From NCBI GenBank assembly GCA_944362615.1, contig CALVTM010000012.1, positions 1-37,212 of the forward strand: a stretch of DNA of 37,212 bases, read 5' to 3'. Made by a program: the position numbers and the translations under genes. Positions 1 to 6,964 of this stretch are shown piece after piece; the stretch's first letter is position 1, and the number at the start of each line of letters is the position of its first letter. Source of the stretch: an uncultured Clostridia bacterium. GTDB lineage: Bacteria; Bacillota; Clostridia; Christensenellales; Pumilibacteraceae. Below the pieces are notes generated by a model. The model saw only the letters and a list, made by a program, of their open reading frames with translations. It was not told where the DNA came from and did no database searches.

Positions 1-259
1 GCGTTCGCTCAGCCGAGCATTTCTCCGGAAATGCGAACGCCACGGAGCTAAGCGGAGTATTCCCGCTGGGGGTACCAAAGCAAAAAGCACCGCTTTTCCG
101 GTGCTTTTTTCTTTGGCGCTCCCACGGGAGAGAACTGCGAGCGTCGCACCCGTCAGATCATACTCGGAACTTTCTTCAGCGAGCGTTCGCTCAGCCGAGC
201 ATTTCTCCGGAAATGCGAACGCCACGGAGCTAAGCGGAGTATTCCCGCTGGGGGTACCA
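1..259. repeat. 77-nt perfect direct repeat, two copies
   Basis: Positions 1-77 and 183-259 are identical by eye, giving a 182-nt period. The second copy may be the complete unit and the first is cut by the window edge. Each copy contains an 8-bp inverted repeat (GCGTTCGC ... GCGAACGC) and a second short one around AGCGG/CCGCT. The short open frame crossing it has no RBS or recognisable domain. This looks like a non-coding intergenic repeat family. Whether it is dispersed elsewhere cannot be told from this window. Confidence 0.85.
75..116 (+). terminator. Rho-independent terminator-like hairpin inside the repeat unit
   Basis: CCAAAG plus an A-run and GCACCG (75-92) pair with CGGTGC, a T-run and CTTTGG (99-116). 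Both flanks are A/T-rich, so it could act in either direction. It lies between the two 77-nt repeat copies. Confidence 0.65.
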
Positions 260-266
260 GACGTAA

Positions 267-303
267 ATAAATATCCCCGCGTAGAAACGCGGGGTATTTC
301 ATT
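267..303. repeat. Solo copy of the IS200-type end hairpin
   Basis: A hairpin of CCCCGCG (275-281), a 6-nt loop and CGCGGGG (288-294) lies in a 37-nt segment. That segment matches 36418-36454, one end of the IS200-like element in this window, with one mismatch by eye. No transposase gene is next to this copy. It may be a relic of a lost element or a REP-like sequence mobilised by it. Confidence 0.7.
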
Positions 304-349
304 GTCGCTTAAGCGACAATCATGGCGGCGATAAAGATTTATCGCCGCC
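301..349. repeat. Two stacked perfect palindromes, the second a likely terminator
   Basis: 301-320 is a perfect 20-bp palindrome centred on CTTAAG. 324-335 and 338-349 form a 12-bp perfect stem with a 2-nt loop (GGCGGCGATAAA and its complement). The second hairpin lies just beyond the stop of the minus-strand gene ending at 357 and may terminate it. Confidence 0.7.
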
Positions 350-356
350 AAATAAC

Positions 357-911
357 TTAACCGTCACACCAAAATAAGCCTTTGGAATGCAGATATTTTT
401 TCTGCTTATCGCTGAGTAACGGAGTAATAAGTTGTTGTTGCTTTCCCTTCACTTTTTGCGGGCATTGTTGTAGATCAACGCTTATTACATCCTGAGGGAT
501 GTAATTTAGTACAGTTTCCAATGCTTCATCACGAATTTCCAAATTGAATATGTTTTTGCCAATACAATAAAACCTTATACCTTTTATATATCCATAAAAT
601 ATCTCGACTTTATTTATTTTGTTTATTTCATATTCACTTCTGATTGGGATTCCAAAACAAGTATAACTAACGTATTTAATTTTTTCTTTTTCAAAGCTTA
701 CAAATGTCAAGGAATATAAGATCATACCTATCGTAATTATAACCATAATACCGCACACGACAAAAACTACTATCCAAAATTCTCTTATCGTACCAGATAT
801 TATTCCACAATTATATAATATGAGCCCAATCATAAGACTTAAAAATACGGCACCGTCTAAAACTAAAATAACTTTTATATGAGTAGGCCATATCATAAAT
901 TTTTTTGGCAT
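357..911 (-). CDS. Small membrane protein, candidate immunity protein for the adjacent RHS tail
   Basis: I do not recognise the family. The product (about 184 aa) has two hydrophobic helices in its first third, roughly residues 10-35 and 45-70, then a soluble charged domain. This resembles PH-like or YcxB-like membrane proteins, but that is only an impression. I chose the ATG at 911 because GGGGAG precedes it by about 10 nt; the same frame is open to 935. It follows the RHS-tail frame ending at 943, and short membrane genes directly behind RHS tails are commonly immunity genes. That role is inferred from position only. Base composition is clearly more AT-rich than the genes after 7.8 kb. Confidence 0.5.
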   Translation of the reverse strand: MPKKFMIWPTHIKVILVLDGAVFLSLMIGLILYNCGIISGTIREFWIVVFVVCGIMVIITIGMILYSLTFVSFEKEKIKYVSYTCFGIPIRSEYEINKINKVEIFYGYIKGIRFYCIGKNIFNLEIRDEALETVLNYIPQDVISVDLQQCPQKVKGKQQQLITPLLSDKQKKYLHSKGLFWCDG

Positions 912-942
912 GATAAGTTTTCTCCCCATTGACAAAAGGCTT

Positions 943-1410
943 TTAAGATAAAAGATTTGAAAGTATTGATTGCGCTAGTGATACTCCGTATGCGAAATAT
1001 GCCTCATTCGTAGTAAATGCCGGGACAATAGATCTCATGGCTGCTTTTCGCGCCGCACGAACCGCCTGTTTACCCGCCGATACACTTTTATTAAGATAAT
1101 ATGTTCCGTTTCTGATCTTTTTACTTACAGAAGATGATAAACTACTTGCACGTTTAAAAGCCGATGTTCCCTTCATGGAAATATTAAATTTACTTGTAGC
1201 ATAAGAAAACCCAACTGACATAACACCATTTAATACAGCATTCCCAACATCACCCCATGTAATATCCCAACCATTTTGCATCCCGGTAGTTACCAAACTA
1301 TTAAGAGAAGATAATCCAAAATCAATAAATGCACCCAATGCCGGACCAATAGATGGTATTACACTTATAGCCATGGACAACCCGCCAAACGCGCCGCTGT
1401 AACTGTAGTT
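943..1410 (-). pseudogene. RHS toxin C-terminal tail fragment without core (orphan tail)
   Basis: The open frame runs from just after a TAA at 1413-1411 to 943. A TTG at 1380 or an internal ATG are the only possible starts, and neither has an RBS. The residues after the upstream stop (YSYSGAFGGLSMAIS) are glycine- and alanine-rich and alternate hydrophobic stretches with small residues. This is like the linker/pre-toxin segment that follows the core in the RHS copy ending at 4897. No catalytic motif is visible. A candidate immunity gene follows within 35 nt. I read it as the displaced 3' end of an RHS gene; it may be unexpressed. Confidence 0.5.
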
Positions 1411-1593
1411 TTAGTGATTCTTAACCAAAATACATCGCATTCCGACCACGCCTTCGGTATCTAACTTAAAAAATGCGACATTGTCATTACATATAACAAC
1501 GGACGGAAACAACTCTTCTATACACGCGCTCAATGCGATTAAGAATATACAGAAACAGACTTTATGTACTCGCCTGCCAATGCATACGCCCAT
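1411..1593 (-). CDS. Possible short or truncated lipoprotein
   Basis: This is a 60-residue frame starting at ATG 1593. It has a basic N-terminus (GRRVHK), a hydrophobic core and a lipobox-like LSAC ending at about residue 24, so it resembles a lipoprotein signal peptide. The mature part is only about 36 residues. It overlaps the 3' end of the HELTH-motif gene by 55 nt in another frame, and its stop abuts the RHS-tail fragment. It could be a cassette-associated lipoprotein cut by the recombination that brought in the neighbouring tail. It could also be a chance frame. Confidence 0.35.
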   Translation of the reverse strand: MGVCIGRRVHKVCFCIFLIALSACIEELFPSVVICNDNVAFFKLDTEGVVGMRCILVKNH

Positions 1594-2039
1594 GAGTTTG
1601 CTTCTGTTTCCAGACTTCGCGAAGAACGTTTATCGAATTCGTAAAAATACCATTGATAATAATGCGTTAATTCATGCACGATCGAAAACATGTAATTGTA
1701 TAATGTTTCCTCCCACCCGTGTCTTTGCAATTGTCTGCGCAATTTTCCTGTCGCAATATATATGAGCGGGCACGCCTTATCCGATGTCGGTATATTGTCC
1801 CAATTCTTCTGATAATTGAATACCGCAAGTACCGACCGGCCGTCATTCAAACGTATTTCGTCAGAATGCAAAAAACGAATTTCGACGCGTATGGGAAACC
1901 AATATCTTTTTCTCAGCCACTTAGCAAAAGACAGGATATGTAATCTGAATTGTTTGTCTGTTCCCGAACGGAAAACAAGCCGCAATCCACGCTTTTTACT
2001 GTCGTTGTATTCGTTTTTATATGCTCGTTCAATCCACAT
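1539..2039 (-). CDS. Putative zinc metallopeptidase (HELTH motif), RHS-array companion
   Basis: This is a 166-aa soluble protein. HELTHYYQW near residue 122 matches the HExxH zinc-metallopeptidase signature. About 25 residues later LETEANSW offers a glutamate suitable as the third gluzincin ligand, as in ImmA/IrrE-like and other small HExxH peptidases. The first half is basic. The ATG lies inside the last codons of the preceding frame (ending at 2029), so the two overlap by 11 nt and may be translationally coupled. In an RHS array it could be a metallopeptidase toxin domain cut off its carrier, or a processing or regulatory protease. The motif is seen; the role is inferred. Confidence 0.6.
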   Translation of the reverse strand: MWIERAYKNEYNDSKKRGLRLVFRSGTDKQFRLHILSFAKWLRKRYWFPIRVEIRFLHSDEIRLNDGRSVLAVFNYQKNWDNIPTSDKACPLIYIATGKLRRQLQRHGWEETLYNYMFSIVHELTHYYQWYFYEFDKRSSRSLETEANSWAYALAGEYIKSVSVYS

Positions 2040-2313
2040 TATATTCAGGCGATTCTTTATCCAATAAACGTCGAAATAATTCCAAAAGAATAAATATAAA
2101 ATGACGATGATCTCGTCCTGGAGTATGCTTTTTTCTTTTGGGCGGACGTCTTTTGTTACTCATATTTTTCCAATTCTTATCATTACGTGCACGATTTCCA
2201 TTTTCTTTACCTTGTCCTTTAATGCCGGGAGGTAAAGGATTCGGTTTCCTTCTTTCAACAACACCTGCGCTAAATGCCATACTAATTCCTACGGCTTTTG
2301 CAGATGCGAACAA
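2029..2313 (-). pseudogene. RHS-like C-terminal tail fragment, basic
   Basis: This is a 94-residue frame immediately preceded by TGA TAA, with only a TTG start and no convincing RBS. It has a short hydrophobic N-terminus, then a Pro/Gly/Lys/Arg-rich stretch (residues about 22-68), then a short helix (HFIFILLELFRRLLDK). The composition resembles the basic linker often found before nuclease-type RHS toxin domains, but no nuclease motif is present. It is probably the 3' stub of an RHS tail and overlaps the downstream HELTH gene by 11 nt. Confidence 0.4.
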
Positions 2314-2373
2314 TTATCATAATGTCAAACTTACTTGTATCATAAGGGAATCGCCACAAAACCGCTCCTTGAC

Positions 2374-2793
2374 CTACAAGCAGGATTCATTTTTTAGCCG
2401 ACTGTCTTTTTGAAGCATATTATGGAAGTCTTCAAAAAATTTTTCAATATTAAAATTATTAATGTATTCTTTTACGATTGTGGCTTTCTCGAAGCCTTCC
2501 GCCGATATCCCCGGCAAATATATTGTGTAATCAAAACAATCTTCATCAAATCCAATATCAACCGTTAGATTATAAAAGGAACATTCAATCTGCAAATAAT
2601 TTCCCCTTTTACCGCCTATTAACGCATAAATATTAATATCTCTGAAATTATAACTTTCTAATAATTTTTGTAATTTTCCATTTACATAATATTCCAATAA
2701 ATTATCCAAACAATTATATTGACTGCTATTTTTCGATTTTAGATACTTATTGATTTTCCTATACTTAAAATATCGTGCTATATTTCCTTCCAT
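2374..2793 (-). CDS. Small acidic cytosolic protein, candidate RHS immunity protein
   Basis: About 139 aa, no membrane helix, mixed alpha/beta appearance, with an acidic centre around IGFDEDCFDYTIYLPG. The family is not recognised. Several start codons are possible. I prefer the ATG at 2793, which has AGGGGA about 7 nt upstream; the frame is open to 2844, but those codons fall inside a stem-loop. It directly follows the RHS gene ending at 2868, the usual position of an immunity gene. That position is the only support for the role. Confidence 0.5.
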   Translation of the reverse strand: MEGNIARYFKYRKINKYLKSKNSSQYNCLDNLLEYYVNGKLQKLLESYNFRDINIYALIGGKRGNYLQIECSFYNLTVDIGFDEDCFDYTIYLPGISAEGFEKATIVKEYINNFNIEKFFEDFHNMLQKDSRLKNESCL

Positions 2794-2818
2794 TTTCATT
2801 CCCCTATAAAGATATTTT

Positions 2819-2856
2819 GTTAATAGCAGACCGACATTACTCAATCTGCTATTAAC
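2819..2856. repeat. 12-bp inverted repeat between RHS tail and candidate immunity gene
   Basis: GTTAATAGCAGA at 2819-2830 and its exact complement at 2845-2856 enclose 14 nt. The structure sits between the RHS stop (2868) and the preferred immunity start (2793) with no U-tract on the minus strand. It may be an mRNA processing or attenuation structure, or a recombination scar. Confidence 0.6.
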
Positions 2857-2867
2857 AAATTTTACTG

Positions 2868-4119
2868 TTAGTTCTTATATCCTGTAATTTCTCTAATAAG
2901 CCAGTCAAAGCCTATACTCAATAGTAGGATGGCTCCTACAACCACAACACCCGGGACAGAAAGTCCCGCCATAGCTAATCCGCTCACTATAAGAGATGTT
3001 GTACCCGAAGCCAAACCATATGCCCCTAAACCAATTGCTGTGTCAATAACGGTATTTAATAGCATTACGCCGTCTATCTGCCAATTATTTTCGTAGAGAT
3101 TAAACCCAAAGTTTATAAAAGCTGTCAATGCTGCGGTTTTACCAAAAGATTTTGCCATAGCTCCCCAACTGGATCTCGCATTACCAGTAATAATTTGTTT
3201 GAAGCTTGCACTCGCTATTTTCCCATAACCATATTTAGAAATTTTATATTTATGCCAGTTACCGCCCAGTTCAGGAAACATATAAAATTTATTAGTAGAA
3301 TAAACAAATTTATTATGTATTCCTTTGGCCCGCAAGTATTTTAATCCTAAAATAATATCAGGAATTGCGCCAACTCCAATGCTCAACCACTCAGGAACAA
3401 AACGACCTCTTTGCAATCCGATGCCGCCACCATCTCCCGCTAAAATTGATGTGGCTACAATTTCACCACTCCCGAAAGACGTACCACTATTTATATACAT
3501 TAATGGATTATTCCAGTAATAGGAATATAAATTAAATCCGCCAATCGTTTCAGGCTCAAGATAACTAATATCATCAGGTGAAATAAATCGTCCGGTTTCA
3601 GAATCGTAGTATCGGCTTATTAAGTAGTAAAGGTTCGTTTCTGTATCATAATAATATCCGCGGTATCTTATCGGATTGATGTTCCCTATAAAATCATCAC
3701 TTGTGTTTTCGGTACCGGCAGCGTCAAGTACTTTGTGATTTCCCCACGCGTCGTATATGTATTTCGCTACTACAGCTTTATTGCCGTCGACCAGCGCAAC
3801 TACATTGCCCTGGACGTTCTTCTGCACATAGTATCTCGTGTTTCCGTATTCTATCGACGCTATTCCGCTCTCGTCATATCCGTATATAAGCTTGTTTCCG
3901 TCGCTCAGCTCTTCTTTGTGGATCGTTCCGTCTTCCGTATAATACGTATGCGTTATTCCGTTTACCGTCTTACTCTGACGTATCCCTCCGGAATCGTACG
4001 TATAGCCGTTACTTCCATATCCGGTCAGTCTTCTGCCTCGGTTTCATTGTAACACATTACCTTTCCATTGTAAAGGATTTCCCGCGGAATCGTATGTCAT
4101 CTGCGACGCATATACGCTC
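2868..4119 (-). pseudogene. RHS core plus C-terminal tail, 5'-truncated with an internal stop
   Basis: The frame encodes the end of an RHS/YD-repeat shell, including RYYDSETGRFISPD, the conserved core end. A unique tail of about 230 residues with hydrophobic Gly/Ala-rich helices follows. The longest ATG/GTG/TTG-started frame begins only at GTG 3827. Homology to the second copy (5561-6091) continues to 4119, but a TGA at 4046-4044 stands where the other copy has Trp (TGG), in the same frame. Homology ends abruptly at 4119 and no promoter precedes it. The tail lacks a recognisable catalytic motif and could be membrane-inserting. The candidate immunity gene at 2374-2793 follows. I interpret it as an RHS 3' fragment that was duplicated and then decayed. 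Confidence 0.8.
3589..4119 (-). repeat. RHS core direct repeat, copy A (copy B at 5561-6091)
   Basis: The two 531-bp segments align without gaps at a constant offset of 1972 nt, with scattered substitutions. Similarity starts exactly at the conserved ISPD core end and breaks at 4119/6091. The tails on one side and the sequences on the other are unrelated. This is the pattern expected of homologous-core, variable-tail RHS shuffling. Confidence 0.9.
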
Positions 4120-4152
4120 TGGTCGAGAAGATTAGACAATCACAGTAAATAT

Positions 4153-4196
4153 GAAAAAACGATCGGAAATACATTTTGATGTCCGACCGTTTTTTC
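4153..4196 (-). terminator. Intrinsic terminator after the cassette gene at 4293-4874
   Basis: GAAAAAACGATCGGA (4153-4167) pairs with TCCGACCGTTTTTTC (4182-4196) with one mismatch. The A- and T-runs allow bidirectional use. It lies about 100 nt beyond the stop at 4293 and separates two RHS cassettes. Confidence 0.8.
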
Positions 4197-4292
4197 AAAA
4201 ATCAATCTTGCAAATTAAATTCTGCTATTTCTTTTAATTATTATTTTTATTACTCTTTATGCTTGCGAATCAATATATCCCTGAAAAGCCGT

Positions 4293-4874
4293 TTATTTGT
4301 CTTCACGGATTTTGATTTCACTCGAAGTCGGAGATATTAGGTTCTGCTTCGGGAACAATACCTGATCGTATGCGGGACTGTATAGAATTTTAACTTGATG
4401 ACCAGCATATTTTCTGAATACAAGATCGTATTTCTTTTTAAATAAACCTTTGTGCCAGCAGCCGCTTTGTTTTGCAATTTTCTTCTTATTATACCGAAAG
4501 GATGCTTCAATACATATTGTACTCGGTCGACCCTGTAATTTCCGGTCGATTTCCTTCACATGAGCGTATAGCAAAACCGCATCGCCAAGCCATAGTTCAA
4601 TATTTTGCCTATACCTAATCGTTTTTAAAATGAGGAACCGGAACCACAGAGCCGCGATAATTATTGCTATACCGCTCGGAATAGTAAGTTGAAGCACGCC
4701 ATCCGGATATTTGATATCTATGCCTCCGAACGCATAAACTATTGTGAAAATCAGCGCTAATATCGGAATTAAAATTGCAAGATAAAATACAATCCAAAAT
4801 GATGCATATATACAACCAGAAAAATATTTACCCCGTTCAAGCGTCGATTCTATTGTCGAATGTTTAACTGCCAT
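4293..4874 (-). CDS. Two-helix membrane protein, candidate immunity protein
   Basis: 193 aa. Two strong hydrophobic segments (about residues 24-50 and 64-86) are followed by a basic cytosolic domain with conserved-looking aromatic residues. The family is not recognised. The ATG at 4874 has AAGGG about 10 nt upstream. It begins 22 nt after the stop of the RHS gene ending at 4897 and is followed by a terminator, so RHS tail and this gene form a two-gene unit. A membrane immunity protein would fit a membrane-targeting toxin tail, as in colicin immunity, but this is an inference from position and topology. Confidence 0.55.
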   Translation of the reverse strand: MAVKHSTIESTLERGKYFSGCIYASFWIVFYLAILIPILALIFTIVYAFGGIDIKYPDGVLQLTIPSGIAIIIAALWFRFLILKTIRYRQNIELWLGDAVLLYAHVKEIDRKLQGRPSTICIEASFRYNKKKIAKQSGCWHKGLFKKKYDLVFRKYAGHQVKILYSPAYDQVLFPKQNLISPTSSEIKIREDK

Positions 4875-4896
4875 CGGACATTATCCCTTAATAAAA

Positions 4897-6492
4897 TCAT
4901 ATTTTAAACAGCCATTTGATAAAATCAGCCAGCCAACCGAATATGCTGTCGGAAACAGTATCCTTCCATTCTGTACGAATGTCATATTGCTTACCGAATA
5001 AACCATTACCGACTACTTCGCCCATATATGTTCCAATCGCTGTACCACCGACTGTGCCAATAATGCCAGATATAACAGGAACGAATGTTGTTCCAAAGAC
5101 CTTAGCAAACTTTGTTCCTTTTAGTGCTGCACTTGCGTAGTGACCGAACATATTTCCTATAGCCTTTCCCGCTTCTACAAATCCAAACGAAACCACGCCA
5201 CTGACGGCGCCTATTACGGCACCCAATGCACCGGAAAGATAAGCAGATCCTAGGTTAACATTTTCCACGCCAAAAGATTGTGCTTGTGATACAACATTAC
5301 TGACCGCACTAGAAGCATATCCAAATGCAGCACCCGCTAAAACAGCGCTAGCAAGACCAGATGTCATAACCGTAGCAGCTATACCAATAGCAGTTGCGGC
5401 GACAACTGTTATCCCAAAAAGAAGCCATTCCCACCAAACAGCCTGGCCTGTAGGATCCACTCCCATAATTGGATTATTCAAGCTATATGCATAAATGTTT
5501 AAGCCATTGGGTTCCTCCGCTCCCATTAGCGCATAGCCAACCTGGTCGGGGCTAATAAAACGTCCGGTTTCAGAATCGTAGTATCTGTTTATTAAGTAGT
5601 AAAGGTTCGTTTCCCTGTCATAATAGTATCCGCGGTATCTTATAGGATTGATGTTCCCTATAAAATCATCACTTGTGTTTTCGGTACCGGCAGCGTCAAG
5701 TACTTTGTGATTTCCCCATGCGTCGTATACGTATTTCGCTACTACCGCTTTATTGCCGTCGACCAGCGCAACTACATCACCCTGAACGTTCTTCTGCACA
5801 TAATATCTCGTGTTTCCGTATTCTATCGACGCTATTCCGCTCTCGTCATATCCGTATATAAGCTTGTTTCCGTCGCTCAGCTCTTCTTTGTGGATCGTTC
5901 CGTCTTCCGTATAATACGTATGCGTTATTCCGTTTACCGTCTTACTCTGACGTATCCCTCCGGAATCGTACGTATAGCCGTTGCTTCCGTATCCGATCAG
6001 TCTTCTGCCTCGGTCCCATTGTAACACATTCCCCTTCCATTGTAAAGGATTTCCCGCGGAATCGTATGTCATCTGCGACGCATATCCGCTCGTCGGATGG
6101 AAGAAGTAGCCATATTCGACCGCATTCCCGTCATAGAACATGCTCGTCACGTTGCCGTAGTCGCTCATGTTTACGGTCACCGTGTCCGTTGCGCTGTCGC
6201 GGTAGTACTTCGCCTGTATGGAGTTATCGCTCTCCGTCGTCTCGCTCACAAGGTTCTCCGTGCCCGACGAGTCGATCTCGTAACAGCTCACTTTCCCGGA
6301 CGCCGGAGTCTCTACTACCTTGTACTTGCTCGCGCCGTCGGAAGCAGTCATCTCATTCCCGCTGTATGTGAAGGTGATGCTTGCAAGCCTTGCTCCGCTG
6401 TACGTTAACTTATGAAATTTTACAGATCCGCTATTGACAAAAAGCAGGAAGCATAATATAATGTTGGTATGAAAAAATGAACGGCTCAACAA
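4897..6492 (-). CDS. RHS repeat-associated core protein, 5'-truncated, hydrophobic toxin tail
   Basis: The 531-residue frame contains YD-type repeats (for example YDSAGNPLQWKGN and GYGSNGYTYDSGGIRQ). The RHS core motif RYRGYYYDRETNLYYLINRYYD ends at RFISPD. A tail of about 200 residues follows, rich in Gly/Ala hydrophobic helices and ending with an amphipathic WLADFIKWLFKI. Secreted RHS proteins normally exceed 1,500 aa, so most of the shell is missing. The first 27 or so residues read through a perfect promoter for the opposite strand, so the annotated start at 6492 is probably accidental. Recognisable RHS coding begins near 6411. No catalytic motif is visible; the tail may be pore-forming or incomplete. 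It is followed by a candidate immunity gene. Confidence 0.75.
   Translation of the reverse strand: MLSRSFFHTNIILCFLLFVNSGSVKFHKLTYSGARLASITFTYSGNEMTASDGASKYKVVETPASGKVSCYEIDSSGTENLVSETTESDNSIQAKYYRDSATDTVTVNMSDYGNVTSMFYDGNAVEYGYFFHPTSGYASQMTYDSAGNPLQWKGNVLQWDRGRRLIGYGSNGYTYDSGGIRQSKTVNGITHTYYTEDGTIHKEELSDGNKLIYGYDESGIASIEYGNTRYYVQKNVQGDVVALVDGNKAVVAKYVYDAWGNHKVLDAAGTENTSDDFIGNINPIRYRGYYYDRETNLYYLINRYYDSETGRFISPDQVGYALMGAEEPNGLNIYAYSLNNPIMGVDPTGQAVWWEWLLFGITVVAATAIGIAATVMTSGLASAVLAGAAFGYASSAVSNVVSQAQSFGVENVNLGSAYLSGALGAVIGAVSGVVSFGFVEAGKAIGNMFGHYASAALKGTKFAKVFGTTFVPVISGIIGTVGGTAIGTYMGEVVGNGLFGKQYDIRTEWKDTVSDSIFGWLADFIKWLFKI
5561..6091 (-). repeat. RHS core direct repeat, copy B
   Basis: Partner of 3589-4119 at a constant offset of 1972 nt. 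This copy keeps the Trp codon that is a stop in copy A and continues upstream into further YD-repeat coding sequence to about 6411. Confidence 0.9.
6434..6462 (+). promoter_or_regulatory. Perfect consensus SigA-type promoter
   Basis: TTGACA at 6434-6439, 17-nt spacer, TATAAT at 6457-6462. The predicted start of transcription is near 6469, only about 8 nt before the ATG at 6477. It sits inside the spurious 5' extension of the minus-strand RHS frame. Confidence 0.85.
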
Positions 6493-6668
6493 AAATATTT
6501 ATTAAATATTTTATATTAGCAATGCTTGGGTTTGCTGTCGGAGTTGGTGGTGGTTTCTTAAAAGAAGCGACCGACATCATAGCACTCATTGTCCTAGGTT
6601 ACGTACTGCTTATCGGCGGTTTGATTTTATTCGTCATAAGCATTGTCATATGTTTTATTTTTTCATAA
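6477..6668 (+). CDS. Small two-helix membrane protein
   Basis: 63 aa, almost entirely hydrophobic. Two membrane segments (about residues 8-25 and 33-60) are joined by a short loop, FLKEATD. The family is not recognised. A consensus promoter precedes it and an intrinsic terminator follows within 10 nt, so it is probably a genuine monocistronic gene. No Shine-Dalgarno sequence fits in the very short predicted leader. It is the only plus-strand gene in the RHS array and may mark an inserted unit that truncated the RHS gene to its left. Confidence 0.6.
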   Translation: MNGSTKIFIKYFILAMLGFAVGVGGGFLKEATDIIALIVLGYVLLIGGLILFVISIVICFIFS

Positions 6669-6677
6669 TATTAAAAT

Positions 6678-6711
6678 GAAAGACCGGCGTATAACTCTAC
6701 ACCGGTCTTTC
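6678..6711. terminator. Bidirectional intrinsic terminator
   Basis: GAAAGACCGG (6678-6687) pairs with CCGGTCTTTC (6702-6711), followed by TTTG. It lies between the converging small membrane gene and the RHS-tail remnant at 6716-6961 and can serve both. Confidence 0.8.
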
Positions 6712-6715
6712 TTTG

Positions 6716-6961
6716 TTAATCAAAAAGTTTTTTTATGAGCGAGCGTACACCTGATGTTATCCATCTTGCTACTTTGGAAAAGGCTTTTGCTATCGTTGCC
6801 GTAAGAAGCACCTGTCTTGGATTACCTGTCATATAGTTTCCCACATTATTTCCGGCATTAACAAACAGCTTACCTATTCCCGATACAAGTCCCGTCAACG
6901 CGCCTATGGCTAACGCATTGCCCCATCGCGCCTCGCGCGTTCTTAGCTTATCACCGTATAC
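6716..6961 (-). pseudogene. RHS C-terminal tail remnant
   Basis: The frame is open from after a TAA at 6964-6962 to 6716, about 81 residues with only a TTG start and no RBS. It reads as Gly/Ala-rich linker (RWGNALAIGALTGLVSGIG) then a basic amphipathic end (SLIKKLFD). The style matches the other tails in this array. No core and no associated immunity gene remain. It is probably the oldest-looking piece of the array on this side. Confidence 0.4.
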
Positions 6962-6964
6962 TTA

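Noticed and set aside
101..334. 77-residue plus-strand frame over the left-edge repeats
   Set aside because: It crosses a terminator, the direct repeat and three palindromes, so it is probably a reading of a non-coding repeat.
4897..6492. Signal peptide at the N-terminus of the truncated RHS frame
   Set aside because: The hydrophobic start (IILCFLLFV) is the reverse complement of the promoter for the opposite gene and lies outside the RHS homology.
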